Origin: UBA5109 sp964606735
GTDB taxonomy: Bacteria; Pseudomonadota; Gammaproteobacteria; Pseudomonadales; Pseudohongiellaceae
DNA length: 64,000 nucleotides
Direction: 5' to 3'
Assembly: GCA_964606735.1 (NCBI GenBank)
Contig: CAZSHI010000009.1
Location: 1-64,000 of the forward strand
In this document: positions 17,454 through 26,272 of the stretch, one piece after another
Layout of the letters: every line of letters begins with the position of its first letter
How positions within the stretch are numbered: the first letter of the stretch is position 1
Translations under genes and position numbers: made by a program
Notes under the pieces: generated by a model
The model's database searches: none
What the model was told of the DNA's origin: nothing
What the model saw: only the letters and a program-made list of their open reading frames with translations

Positions 17454-17927
17454 CTAGGAAAAAATACCCGCCGGCATGGGTACATCAAGCAGGATGACAA
17501 ATATTGTCCACAAGAACCCCGCGCCAAGCAGCGCCGTGAGGCCCAGTTTCCAGTCCGGACTGGCACCCAGGTAAAGCGCCACCAAGGCCAGCAAAATAGC
17601 GATGCTGAGGGCATAACCCAGCATGTTCACCAGCAGCAGATAGACGATTGCCAGGCTCAGTAAACCAAAAGCCCGGAGTATCCTGTGACCCTGCCCCTGC
17701 CACTGCGAGGTGAGCTTCTCTTTGTGTCTGATACTTTGATAGAGGGAGTTGGCGCAGAGCAGGATGCCCAGACCGAGCATCAAAAAGCCCAGCACCTTTG
17801 GCATGCCAGCCGGACCAATCGTGTCAGCCAGGGCCGATACCCGCTGGCGAAAGGCAAACACGAGATAAAACCCGGCCAGCAAAATCGCCGCCAAACCACC
17901 AACAAAATCACGGGTAAACAGTTTCAT
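17454..17927 (-). CDS. tctB: Tripartite tricarboxylate transporter small permease TctB
   Basis: A 157-residue membrane protein with four hydrophobic segments, the length and layout of TctB. The 'DTIGPAGMPKVLGFLMLGLGILL' block near residue 35 is typical. Family sequences are poorly conserved, so the call leans also on its position between tctC (9 bases) and tctA (6 bases). Confidence 0.88.
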   Translation of the reverse strand: MKLFTRDFVGGLAAILLAGFYLVFAFRQRVSALADTIGPAGMPKVLGFLMLGLGILLCANSLYQSIRHKEKLTSQWQGQGHRILRAFGLLSLAIVYLLLVNMLGYALSIAILLALVALYLGASPDWKLGLTALLGAGFLWTIFVILLDVPMPAGIFS

Positions 17928-17936
17928 CAGAGCTCA

Positions 17937-18887
17937 CTATTCAATAATGCCGACGCTACGCAGATAAGCCAGTGTTTCATTCACAAAGCTGCCGATAAAT
18001 TCCTGGTAATCTGCATGGTTGATATAGGTCGGTCGTAAATTGTCGGCCAGATAGCTGGCCTGGTACTCGGGGTTTTCCAGAACCCTCTGAATGGCCTGCT
18101 CCCATTGCCCTATCAGCTCTGCTGACAGGCCTTTGGGGGCCGCCAGTCCGCGAAATTTTCTGACAATCACCTGATGCCCCAGTTCATATACTGTCGGGAC
18201 TTGCGGAAACTCTGCTAGTCGCTGATCGCTGAAAGTAGCCAGTAGACGCAGATTGCCTGCCTCAAGCTGTGACTGTAATTCCTGGGCCTCTCCGACACCA
18301 ATATCCAGGGTGCCATTGAGCACATTGATCATTAGGTCTCCGCCGCCTTCATGGCTGATAACAGCAGCATTTACACCCGTGGCCAGTTTCAGCTGTTCCA
18401 GTGATTGCCGCTCCAGCGAGGCTGGATTGGCCGCCCCCCAGAGCCCCCTCGACGTACGGGCTTTTTGCAGCACATCATCCAGGCTCTGAAAGGAACTGTC
18501 TGCGGAGGTGTAGATGATTTCCGGATCAATGAACAAGTTGACCAGCGGGTCAATATCCTCATAGGTATAGGCTGGCTGTGCCAGCAGCGAGGTGTAGATA
18601 AAGGTCGGGGTGGTAGCGTAAAAAGTTGAGCCATCCGGTGCTGATCGGGCCAGCTCGGCAATGGCACTGGCACCGGAACCTCCGGTAATGTTCTTGACAA
18701 TAATGGTGGCACCCAATTGCGGTGAGAGATAACGCGACAGCTCACGCAAAAATACATCACTGCCTCCTCCTGGCCGGGAATGGGTAATGATCGTAATGGT
18801 ATCCACGGGGTAATCCTGCGCATAAAGCGGGCAACAGAAGGTCAGCAGGAGCAAGGCCGTACGTATGGTTTTCAGCAAGGTGTCCAT
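17937..18887 (-). CDS. tctC: Tripartite tricarboxylate transporter binding protein (TctC/Bug)
   Basis: A 316-residue periplasmic binding protein with a signal peptide (residues 1-23, PLYAQ). Bug-family features are 'ITHSRPGGGSDVFLRELSRYL' near residue 33, 'IIVKNITGGSGA' near 59 and 'GVGEAQELQSQLEAG' near 190. It captures the carboxylate for TctAB. ATG 18887 puts the signal peptide at the start; the longer frame to 18935 is not needed. The ligand is unknown, and Bug proteins bind very diverse carboxylates. It lies 40 bases downstream of the MatC-type carrier. Confidence 0.9.
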   Translation of the reverse strand: MDTLLKTIRTALLLLTFCCPLYAQDYPVDTITIITHSRPGGGSDVFLRELSRYLSPQLGATIIVKNITGGSGASAIAELARSAPDGSTFYATTPTFIYTSLLAQPAYTYEDIDPLVNLFIDPEIIYTSADSSFQSLDDVLQKARTSRGLWGAANPASLERQSLEQLKLATGVNAAVISHEGGGDLMINVLNGTLDIGVGEAQELQSQLEAGNLRLLATFSDQRLAEFPQVPTVYELGHQVIVRKFRGLAAPKGLSAELIGQWEQAIQRVLENPEYQASYLADNLRPTYINHADYQEFIGSFVNETLAYLRSVGIIE

Positions 18888-18927
18888 GGTCTCTCTTGTG
18901 ATTCTTCCCGACGGGAACACAAGGTAT

Positions 18928-20184
18928 TTAGCCAAACATCAATTTACTTAGCAAGGCGCCAATGACGGTCATCGACATGCCCCAGGCCAGTAGTGAATTG
19001 AAAAATTTGCGGGTGTCTGTTCCCGGGGCTGCGCTGGCAATGTACAGGGCTCCGACCGTTGACAGGGAAGACAGATCTACCAGGCTAGCATTGACGCTCA
19101 TGGCCCAGGCAATATTCAAGGGGTTCATGCCACCCAACTGCTCGGCCAGGGAGGGCACCATGGGCAGAAAAGCAGGCAATACGACCCCGGAGGTGCTGCT
19201 GTAGACTGAAATCAGCCCGGCTGCAAAGGCCACGATCGGGTTGATGGTGCCGGCCGTAGCCACATTGGCAATCCCCATGGTGATCAGTTCAAGCCCATTG
19301 GTTTCATTAAGCAGGGAAATCAGTACGGAAACCCCGGTAACCATCAGAATGACACGCCAGGGTATGTTTTTGATGGCCTCGGCTTCATCGACGGTACGCA
19401 GGAGAACCAGCACGGTAGCTATGATCAGCCCTACCATGCCCACATCCATGGAAAAACCAGCCACCAGAATGATAAATACCGAGATGCCGGCAACGGTGAT
19501 CCAGTGGCTGTTTTCCATGATTTCACCGCTGTGCGGATCCAGGGCTGCGGCATCCGTGAGCAGCTCATGGGTCTCCCGTTTAAACAGCTTTAAACCGCCC
19601 AGCAGGAAAAAGGTGCCGAACCCTACCAGCGCATGCGCAAAGGCATTAAAACCAAAGGTATACCACTCTACCCCGCCCAGCCCGATTTGCTGCATAACGC
19701 CGTTGGCAACGATGCCGGTGGGAGAAAAAGGCGAGAGAGTTCCCGCCAGCACGCCATTACCCGCCATCACGGCCATCAGCAAGGGCGGAATTTTGGCGCG
19801 GCCGGCAACAGCCATGGCCGGTGGTGCCAACAAGGCACTGGCCGGTGTTGCTCCTGCACCGATGGTCGAAATAAAGAAGCCCACCATGAAAAACATCATG
19901 GGCAGAATGCCGGCATGCCCCCGGCAGAGGCTGACAGCCCGCGAGGTGATGCGTGACAGGGTCCCGTTGCATTCAGCAATCGAAAACAGCAGAGTCACTC
20001 CCAGCAGCGTGGTGAACAGGGAGGTGGGGAAACCTGACAGCACGGCTGCGGTTGACATATCACCCACCCAAACCCCAATAACCAGCGCCAGGGAGAGCGA
20101 CAAAATGCCAATATTGACAGCTGTGGTGCAGCTCAGGGTTACCGCGAGTATCAGTGCCGCTATAGAGAGCCAGGCCAGACTCAT
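18928..20184 (-). CDS. MatC_N-type dicarboxylate carrier (SLC13-like)
   Basis: A 418-residue polytopic protein. The N-terminal part resembles the MatC N-terminal domain of malonate carriers: 'CTTAVNIGILSLSLALVIG' (about residues 19-37), 'GFPTSLFTTLLGVTLLFSIAECNGT' (about 51-75) and 'STIGAGATPASALLAPPAM' (about 106-124). It should import a small dicarboxylate across the inner membrane. Its ATG overlaps the stop of the upstream MmgE/PrpD gene by four bases, so the two are coupled. It is unusual for one operon to encode this and a complete Tct system. The malonate assignment is by family only; the real substrate may be the one acted on by the MmgE/PrpD proteins. Confidence 0.85.
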   Translation of the reverse strand: MSLAWLSIAALILAVTLSCTTAVNIGILSLSLALVIGVWVGDMSTAAVLSGFPTSLFTTLLGVTLLFSIAECNGTLSRITSRAVSLCRGHAGILPMMFFMVGFFISTIGAGATPASALLAPPAMAVAGRAKIPPLLMAVMAGNGVLAGTLSPFSPTGIVANGVMQQIGLGGVEWYTFGFNAFAHALVGFGTFFLLGGLKLFKRETHELLTDAAALDPHSGEIMENSHWITVAGISVFIILVAGFSMDVGMVGLIIATVLVLLRTVDEAEAIKNIPWRVILMVTGVSVLISLLNETNGLELITMGIANVATAGTINPIVAFAAGLISVYSSTSGVVLPAFLPMVPSLAEQLGGMNPLNIAWAMSVNASLVDLSSLSTVGALYIASAAPGTDTRKFFNSLLAWGMSMTVIGALLSKLMFG

Positions 20185-21602
20185 GACGCAGCAGCACTGA
20201 GCAAGCTGACCAGCTCATTCACATTGGCACAGGTATCCAGGGCCTCTATCTGTTCAAAAACCTGATTGATTTGTTGATCCGTCAGCACCAGTGAAGCGCA
20301 ATCGCTGAATTTTTCAAAAAGCTCTTCACGGGTGAATGGCAGATCGGGCCCGCCGCGATAGCGTTCATCGGCTTTTTGTACCAAGGTGCTGCCATCTTTG
20401 AGGTCGACCTCAACCGTACTGCGAATTTTCTCCCAGCCCTGTGCCTCGATATCGGGATCCAGTACCCGCTCGACTTTTCGCATCATGGCCTGCACTGGCT
20501 CACTCTGCACAAACTCATCATTGAATTCATGAATGCCTGCTTTACGCCGCAGGGCGATGGCACCGACCATGAAAGCCGGACAGAATTTGGCTTCCAGTTC
20601 ATTATTGGCGATCGGGTACCGCAAGGGGTTGAGAATATTCGAACCCGCCCTCACCCGAATCGCTGTAATCTGCTCCGGGTCCACATCATTATCAATCACC
20701 AGCTTGCGCATGGCATCCATGGTCGGATGTCCCAACACACCGCAGGGATAGGGTTTGATGGAGACTCCTGGCCAGACGATAGTATGCGGATTGCCCAGTT
20801 TGCCGATAATCCTGTCGGCATCGAAACCGCCACCATGGGAAAAGGTCTGGAAGAAGCCCCAGGGCGGATCAAGCGGGTCTTTACCGCCGGTAAAGCCACG
20901 CGCTGCCAGCTCTGCAGACACAATACCATTCTGACCTGCCCGCCCGACATGCAGGGGTTTGGTCATGCTGCCGAAATTGACACGAATGCCTGAGGCCGAA
21001 CTGGCGGCTATGGCCAGCATGTGTTCCGTTTGTTCGGTGTTTAGCTTCAGCAATTTAGCCGCTACCACGGCAGCACCAAAGGTGCCGATGGTTGCTGATG
21101 AGTGGAAACCTTTCTTGTAATGATCCGGATGAATGGCCTCTGCTATCTTGCACTCGACCTCAAAACCGGTCAGAAACGCTTCCAGGAACTCTTTACCTGA
21201 AATGCCTTCCCTTTCTCCCAGCGCCAGAGCTGTCACCATCGGAGGGATGGTCGGATGCGTTAGCAGACCGAAGATACGATCGGCACTGGTGGCCAGCTGT
21301 GTATCATCCCAGTCCAGCGCATGACCACTGGTGCCATTTGCCAGTGCAGCCGCTGCCGCACTGGTTTTATAGATCTGCTTGCCGAATACTGTTGCCTCCT
21401 GACGGGTATCGGTACCCTCCAGGTACTGGTATAAAATTTCTCCGGCTGGCTGGGTGGAACCCGCCAGCATCACGCCTAGACCATCAATGATGCATCGTTT
21501 TGCCAGATCGATGGCTTCCTGCGGAAAATCCTCATAACGAGCGGACTGGATAAAAGAAATGACTGCGTGACTTACCGACTTACTCGTCGTTGCATTGGAC
21601 AT
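20181..21602 (-). CDS. MmgE/PrpD family protein (copy 2), first gene of the operon
   Basis: A 473-residue MmgE/PrpD protein. It shows 'AAALANGTSGHALDWDD' (about 89-105), 'KKGFHSSATIGTFGAAV' (about 164-180) and 'IKPYPCGVLGHPTMDAM' (about 286-302). It heads the minus-strand operon that continues with the MatC-type carrier, TctCBA, the other MmgE/PrpD and the SDR. The catalytic activity in the family is a dehydration or decarboxylation of tricarboxylates; the precise substrate is unknown. No transcriptional regulator is next to the operon. Confidence 0.88.
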   Translation of the reverse strand: MSNATTSKSVSHAVISFIQSARYEDFPQEAIDLAKRCIIDGLGVMLAGSTQPAGEILYQYLEGTDTRQEATVFGKQIYKTSAAAAALANGTSGHALDWDDTQLATSADRIFGLLTHPTIPPMVTALALGEREGISGKEFLEAFLTGFEVECKIAEAIHPDHYKKGFHSSATIGTFGAAVVAAKLLKLNTEQTEHMLAIAASSASGIRVNFGSMTKPLHVGRAGQNGIVSAELAARGFTGGKDPLDPPWGFFQTFSHGGGFDADRIIGKLGNPHTIVWPGVSIKPYPCGVLGHPTMDAMRKLVIDNDVDPEQITAIRVRAGSNILNPLRYPIANNELEAKFCPAFMVGAIALRRKAGIHEFNDEFVQSEPVQAMMRKVERVLDPDIEAQGWEKIRSTVEVDLKDGSTLVQKADERYRGGPDLPFTREELFEKFSDCASLVLTDQQINQVFEQIEALDTCANVNELVSLLSAAAS

Positions 21603-21704
21603 TTTAACGAACTGCTCCCTGATACGATTGATACAAGCGGGCGATTATAACCTCATTCCCGGAAGCAACCGCAAAATTGTGATCTGATTGTACTTTCCGA
21701 TAAA

Positions 21705-21742
21705 AAAACGGGTCTGACTACCTATGCATGCAGACCCGTTTT
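21705..21742 (-). terminator. Rho-independent terminator
   Basis: A 12-bp stem (AAAACGGGTCTG / CAGACCCGTTTT) with a 14-base loop is followed on the minus strand by a T run. It ends the amidohydrolase gene 21765-23006 and insulates it from the carboxylate operon. Confidence 0.82.
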
Positions 21743-21764
21743 GATGTTTCCGGAGGTTTTGTGC

Positions 21765-23006
21765 TTAGCGCTTGTCTACCACCACTTCACCACCCAGTAT
21801 GGTGACCTCATTGCTCAGCAGACCGTAGATATTATAGGTAGGGTCACCTGAGAGCAGGATAATATCGGCTATCTTGCCCGGCTCCAGGGTGCCAATATCA
21901 TCTTCCATACCGACAAATTTTGCCGAATTCGGCCCCATGATCTGGAAAATATCCCGCATCGAGAAAACGATACTGAACGATTTCAGTTCATGCTCCAGAA
22001 CCGCAATATCATCAAAATTCTGGTCAGTAGAATACGAAATGGTCTGATGTGAAGGATCTGCATCCCAGACGCGACGCGCATTGATAATGGTATAGGCGCC
22101 TTCAGTACCGGTTGCCCTGCCCTGAGGGTCACGATTGGCACCTGCCAGAGCTTCCGGCCAGGCGCGACCATCCCTGAAGCGTGGCATATTGTCCTTGGGA
22201 AAACGGACCGGTGCCGGATAAGCTGATTCACGATCAATGGTTGGCGCACCAAAGGCAATCAGCCCTGAAATGATGGCGCCACGGGCAGCAATCGCATCAG
22301 CCTCATCAAAACCAGTGAAATCCTTGTTGGGCAGATGCACCAGTCGGGTCACACCGGCTTCAACCGCAGCGATAGTCGCCGGGGTGCTGACAGCATGTAC
22401 ATTCACCTGCACGCCCACTTCAGCCGCTTCTTCAACAATGGCGCGCAAAATGGATATTTCAGACTGCGGTGGTGCAGGTTCCGGTGTCAGGCCTATTTCA
22501 CCGGTATGCATGATGCCCATCTCAGCCATGTTGCGAATCGCTGCGCGCGCTTCATTAGGAGTCATGGCGAAGAAATTCGGACGGTCTGAGGGAATCAGGC
22601 GGGGACCAAGCACCTCTCCACTGGCAATGCGGTTGGTCATGGCAAGATTGCCCTCGCCATCGCCTCCACCATTGAGAACGGTAGTGTAACCTGCTTCGAG
22701 CAAGGACAGCATCTGAGCCTCAAAATCTTCCCCCGGGCGAATATGCTTGTGACCATCGATAAAACCCGCCATCGCAGTCAGGCCCTGAGCATCGATGACC
22801 TCTCCTCTGGTGTTACGGGCAGCCCCTGCTGATACTGAGGTGATACGGCCATCATCGATGACAATGGTGCCATTTTCGATAATGTTGTCAGGCGTCATGA
22901 TGATACGGGCATTGGTAATTGTCAGATCCTGCCCCAGAGCAGGCATTGCCAGTATCATCGTACCCAGACTGAGTGTACGTACGGTTGTGAGTGTTTTTCT
23001 TATCAT
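21765..23006 (-). CDS. Secreted amidohydrolase
   Basis: A 413-residue periplasmic amidohydrolase with a signal peptide (residues 1-24, MPALGQ). Metal-binding HxH is in 'GFIDGHKHIRPG', a further His in 'NVHAVSTPATIAAVEAG' and 'HLPNKDF', and the closing segment is 'GTLEPGKIADIILLSGDP'. A central 'NGGGDGEGN' replaces the usual barrel strand motif after 'GYTTVLNG'. ATG 23006 is chosen because it puts the signal peptide first; a frame open to 23138 adds 44 unrelated residues. It is only distantly related to the amidohydrolase at 9398. It has its own terminator. Confidence 0.85.
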   Translation of the reverse strand: MIRKTLTTVRTLSLGTMILAMPALGQDLTITNARIIMTPDNIIENGTIVIDDGRITSVSAGAARNTRGEVIDAQGLTAMAGFIDGHKHIRPGEDFEAQMLSLLEAGYTTVLNGGGDGEGNLAMTNRIASGEVLGPRLIPSDRPNFFAMTPNEARAAIRNMAEMGIMHTGEIGLTPEPAPPQSEISILRAIVEEAAEVGVQVNVHAVSTPATIAAVEAGVTRLVHLPNKDFTGFDEADAIAARGAIISGLIAFGAPTIDRESAYPAPVRFPKDNMPRFRDGRAWPEALAGANRDPQGRATGTEGAYTIINARRVWDADPSHQTISYSTDQNFDDIAVLEHELKSFSIVFSMRDIFQIMGPNSAKFVGMEDDIGTLEPGKIADIILLSGDPTYNIYGLLSNEVTILGGEVVVDKR

Positions 23007-23218
23007 CCTAGTTATCCCCGGCGTTGCGCCATCATTTACAAAACAGGTGAGAGTATACAAAGCCTGTCCATGATTGGAATAGCCTTTTGACACCAATACA
23101 GGCTGTTCAAAACAGCCTGATTTCCTGAAATCTTGCATATTTACTGGTTTTAAATTCAGGATACAAGTGCTAAATTACGGCCACTGATAGTCAAAAACTG
23201 CTTTATTTAGGGGATAAC

Positions 23219-23746
23219 GTGATGAAATTACTAGTTAAACGCATGATGGGTCTCTTGACCTTATCGCTGGCCTGCCTGACCATGCATTCAACAGCACTTG
23301 CCCAGCCTTTGATGGTACCTGAGCTGCTGATTGTGGAAGAATCCTATATTGAATCACCGGCTGATGGTCAGGACAGCGCCAATGTCTATTTCACCATCAC
23401 CAATCTACATAAAGATCCGATTCGCTTCCTGAAAGCCAAAACCGGTTCTGGCGAGTTCGAAAACTCCAAGCTGCTCGGTGCCAACAATGAGGAGCTGGAA
23501 TACATCGAAATTCTGCCTTCGCAGCGTGTTGTCATGGAGCCTAATGGCATGCATGTACAGTTAAGTGATGTTGATGCTGCTGCACTTCGCGATCAGAACC
23601 GGCTGCCCTTTACCATTCTGGTACGCCAGGGGCGTGAAGCGCTGCCTTATCAGGAAGGTGGTTTTGATGGCGGCACCCGCCGTGTCATCCGAGAAGGCAT
23701 CCCGAACGAGCACGAATTCACGGTGAATGTTGCGGTTAGAAATTAA
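23219..23746 (+). CDS. PCuAC-like periplasmic protein with degenerate copper motif
   Basis: A 175-residue protein with a signal peptide (to about residue 29, TALAQ). The body matches the PCu(A)C copper-chaperone fold: 'ANVYFTITNLHKDP', 'RVVMEPNGMHVQLSDV' and 'FTILVR'. The family copper motif is H(M)x10Mx21HxM. Here the first His and Met are missing and the last part reads HVQ instead of HxM. Copper binding as in the family is therefore doubtful. The start may be the ATG at 23222 (second Met). The gene is isolated, with a terminator after it. Confidence 0.68.
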   Translation: MMKLLVKRMMGLLTLSLACLTMHSTALAQPLMVPELLIVEESYIESPADGQDSANVYFTITNLHKDPIRFLKAKTGSGEFENSKLLGANNEELEYIEILPSQRVVMEPNGMHVQLSDVDAAALRDQNRLPFTILVRQGREALPYQEGGFDGGTRRVIREGIPNEHEFTVNVAVRN

Positions 23747-23775
23747 ACAGTAGAATCCCGCTCACAAAAGCAAGC

Positions 23776-23814
23776 AAAGCCTGCTATTCGGTATTCGTTT
23801 AGCAGGCTTTTTAA
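23776..23814 (+). terminator. Rho-independent terminator
   Basis: A 10-bp stem AAAGCCTGCT / AGCAGGCTTT with a 15-base loop is followed by TT. It ends the PCuAC-like gene. Confidence 0.7.
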
Positions 23815-23877
23815 TGCCCGTAGTCTTCTACTACAAGCATTCACAGGGAACCCTGCCCTTTGAAGCACCCGGATGCT

Positions 23878-24824
23878 TCAGCGCTTACGATACAGCGTGA
23901 TAGCTTCCGTCAGCGAACCTGCCAGCAAGTCGCCATCGGCATTCACATTTAAGGCATGAGCAAAACCGGGCACCCGGCCCAGCATAACGCCAGTTTGCGG
24001 ATCGACTTTTATCAAACTGCCTTCCTGCATCGGCGTCGCACCTTTGGGCTCTCCACCGATATACAGCTCACCGCTCTGCGTAAAACTCAGACTCAGAATT
24101 CTGCCGCCGAAATACCAGTGACCCAGATAATTGCCGATGGCATCGAACCACTGGACACGACCGTTTTCACGGTCTGCCACGTAGATGTTGCCGGCGGCAT
24201 TGACAGCAATGGCATGCAAGAGATTGAACTCACCGGGACCATTGCCTGGCCCACCCCATTGGCGAACCTTGTTGCCGGCAGCATCATATTCAACAACTCT
24301 TGAATTACAGTAGCCGTCACTGACATAGACATGGCCATTGAGCCCAAAGGCCACATCTGAAGCCGCACAGGAACGTCTGCCCGGATCAAACAGCTCGCCC
24401 ACTTCGATGCGCAACAGGAGTTCCCTTCGGCTGTAAATTTAAGAACGACTGAACTGGTGGAATCCACCGTCCAGACATTACCCTCATCATCTATGCGGAT
24501 GCCATGGGGCCAGACATTCAAGCCCTGACCAAAACTGCGTAGAATATTCCCAGCAGGATCGGCAACTATTACCGGATCTATTTCAAGATTGCGGTGCAGG
24601 ATATACAGGTTGCCACTGCTGTCCTGTGCCAGTGCCGATACCTGAACCAGCGAAACCGGTGAATTTAGCTGAAAACTCTCCAGTTCATAGTCCAGCAAAG
24701 GCGTTTGCGCGACCAGAGCCCGGAACTGTGCATCCGTTTCTTCCTGACTGATCATGGCAGCATCCTGTGCCATAGCAGTACTGCCGATGAACAAGCCGAA
24801 AAGTAAAATGCCAAGTCTATACAT
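23878..24824 (-). pseudogene. NHL-repeat beta-propeller protein, split by a frameshift
   Basis: Two overlapping frames make up one secreted NHL-repeat protein of about 315 residues. The first frame (from ATG 24824) has a signal peptide (TAMAQ) and blades 'ALAQDSSGNLYILHR' and 'GIRIDDEGNVWTVDSTSSVVLKF'. Homology leaves this frame at about 24420 and continues in the second frame with 'LLRIEVGE' and blades 'VAFGLNGHVYVSDGYCNSRV', 'AIAVNAAGNIYVADRENGRV' and 'LSFTQSGELYIGG'. The shift is explained by one base lost in an A tract (GGGAACTC on the minus strand, where GGGAAACTC would restore the frame). It may be a true inactivation or an assembly error. Such propellers are often peptidyl-amidating-lyase-like or ligand-binding proteins. 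No partner gene is next to it. Confidence 0.8.
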
Positions 24825-25078
24825 GATGCCCCCAATGAATTTGCAATTATTGGAACTTACTTTGCCGTTTTAAGCAAACAGCGCTAATGCGATATCATCC
24901 TATCCCGCCAAGCTTACAGACAAAACGTTTTGGGCCAGTTGAAATGCAAGAACAACATGGACGGCCTGAAAGTGAATAGGTAACATCCCCTAATCGCTTG
25001 AACGTATTGTTTGCATACAAAGCCCCCCCCGACACCTGCTCGCGGTGGAATAATAAAAATCAATTAAGGAAACGCACA

Positions 25079-25474
25079 ATGATTGTATATGGAGTAGCCC
25101 TTTTATCGGCCTGCCTGGTCGCCGGCATGCTCATTGGTGAAGCACTGGGTGTACTGCTCAATGTTGATGCCAATGTCGGCGGGGTCGGCATCGCCATGCT
25201 GTTCCTGGTATTTGCCAGCAATTCCGAAAAGTTCAAATCACTCACCCATGGTGCTGCGGGTGATGGGATCAAATTCTGGAGTGCCATGTATATCCCCATT
25301 GTGGTTGCCATGGCTGCCAGACAGGATGTTGCAGCCGCTGTTGATGGCGGGGTATTGGCCCTGCTGGCCGGAGTAGCGGCGGTTGTCGTCAGTTTTGCCC
25401 TCGTCCCTGTTTTAAGCAGAATTGGCAAGGCTACAACTGCTCCCAGCCACAACGATGAGCAGGGAGCGCCTTGA
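25079..25474 (+). CDS. madL: Malonate transporter subunit MadL
   Basis: A 131-residue membrane protein with about four helices. It has the MadL sequence 'LSACLVAGMLIGEALGVLL' (9-27), 'NVGGVGIAMLFLV' (32-44) and 'GIKFWSAMYIPIVVAMAA' (65-82). With MadM it forms a two-component sodium-dependent malonate importer. ATG 25079 is preceded by AAGGAA; an open frame to 24998 is not needed. madM starts at the stop codon (TGATG), so the two are coupled. Confidence 0.93.
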   Translation: MIVYGVALLSACLVAGMLIGEALGVLLNVDANVGGVGIAMLFLVFASNSEKFKSLTHGAAGDGIKFWSAMYIPIVVAMAARQDVAAAVDGGVLALLAGVAAVVVSFALVPVLSRIGKATTAPSHNDEQGAP

Positions 25475-26232
25475 TGGATCTTATACAGACTGTCTTTGTT
25501 CGCAATAACCTGATTGTCGCCTTTGCACTGATTGGCGTCACCATCTGGATTTCCTATTACCTGGCCGAGAAACTGACCCGAGGCCGTATCCATGGTTCTG
25601 CCATCGCTATCGCACTGGGGCTGTTGGCTGCCTATTTTGGAGGTATTGCCAGTGGTGGCAGTACCGGCGTGGCCGACATTGCCATGCTGGGTGGAATCGG
25701 ACTGATGGGTGGTGGGATGATGCGTGACTTTGCGATTGTCGCGACAGCTTTCGGTGTTCACCTGAATGAACTGAAGAAAGCCGGTGTCGCCGGCGTGATA
25801 TCCATTTTTGCCGGGGTTATCGTGTCTTTTATTGTCGGTGCTGGTATTTCCGTCATGTTTGGTTACACAGACCCGGCAGACATCACCACCATTGGTGCCG
25901 GTGCAGTCACCTATATTGTGGGGCCTGTCACCGGTGAAGCCGTGGGCGCCTCCAACGAAGTCATTACCCTCAGTGTCGCAGCCGGACTGGTCAAATCGAT
26001 TCTGGTCATGATCGGAACACCACTCGTTGCACGCACTATCGGCCTGGATAACCCGCAGTCTGCCATGGTCTTTGGAGGACTGATGGGAACCACCAGTGGC
26101 GTGGCAGCCGGCCTGGCTGCTACCGACCCGAAACTGGTGCCTTACGGCGCCATGACCGCAACTTTCTATACCGGTGTCGGTTGCTTGCTGGGACCCTCGA
26201 TTCTGTTCTTTATTGTCAACGCCATGTTCTGA
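25474..26232 (+). CDS. madM: Malonate transporter subunit MadM
   Basis: A 252-residue membrane protein with many Gly-rich helices. 'IHGSAIAIALGLLAAYFGG' (near residue 45), 'MLGGIGLMGGGMMRDFAIVATAFG' (near 70) and 'GLMGTTSGVAAGLAATDPKLVPYGAM' (near 205) are MadM hallmarks. It pairs with MadL for malonate uptake. ATG 25474 shares its A with the madL stop; a TTG three bases earlier is an alternative start. matB follows after 40 bases. Confidence 0.94.
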   Translation: MDLIQTVFVRNNLIVAFALIGVTIWISYYLAEKLTRGRIHGSAIAIALGLLAAYFGGIASGGSTGVADIAMLGGIGLMGGGMMRDFAIVATAFGVHLNELKKAGVAGVISIFAGVIVSFIVGAGISVMFGYTDPADITTIGAGAVTYIVGPVTGEAVGASNEVITLSVAAGLVKSILVMIGTPLVARTIGLDNPQSAMVFGGLMGTTSGVAAGLAATDPKLVPYGAMTATFYTGVGCLLGPSILFFIVNAMF

Positions 26233-26272
26233 GCGTTTTGCGCTTGCACCTTTGTTACAGGAGACCCTATTC

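Noticed and set aside
19241..20200. 319-codon plus-strand frame over the MatC-type carrier gene
   Set aside because: Low-complexity Thr/Met/Ser/Pro composition and full overlap with a clear transporter gene.
24405..24430. Programmed ribosomal frameshift in the NHL gene
   Set aside because: No slippery heptamer or downstream structure is visible; a one-base loss in an A tract is simpler.
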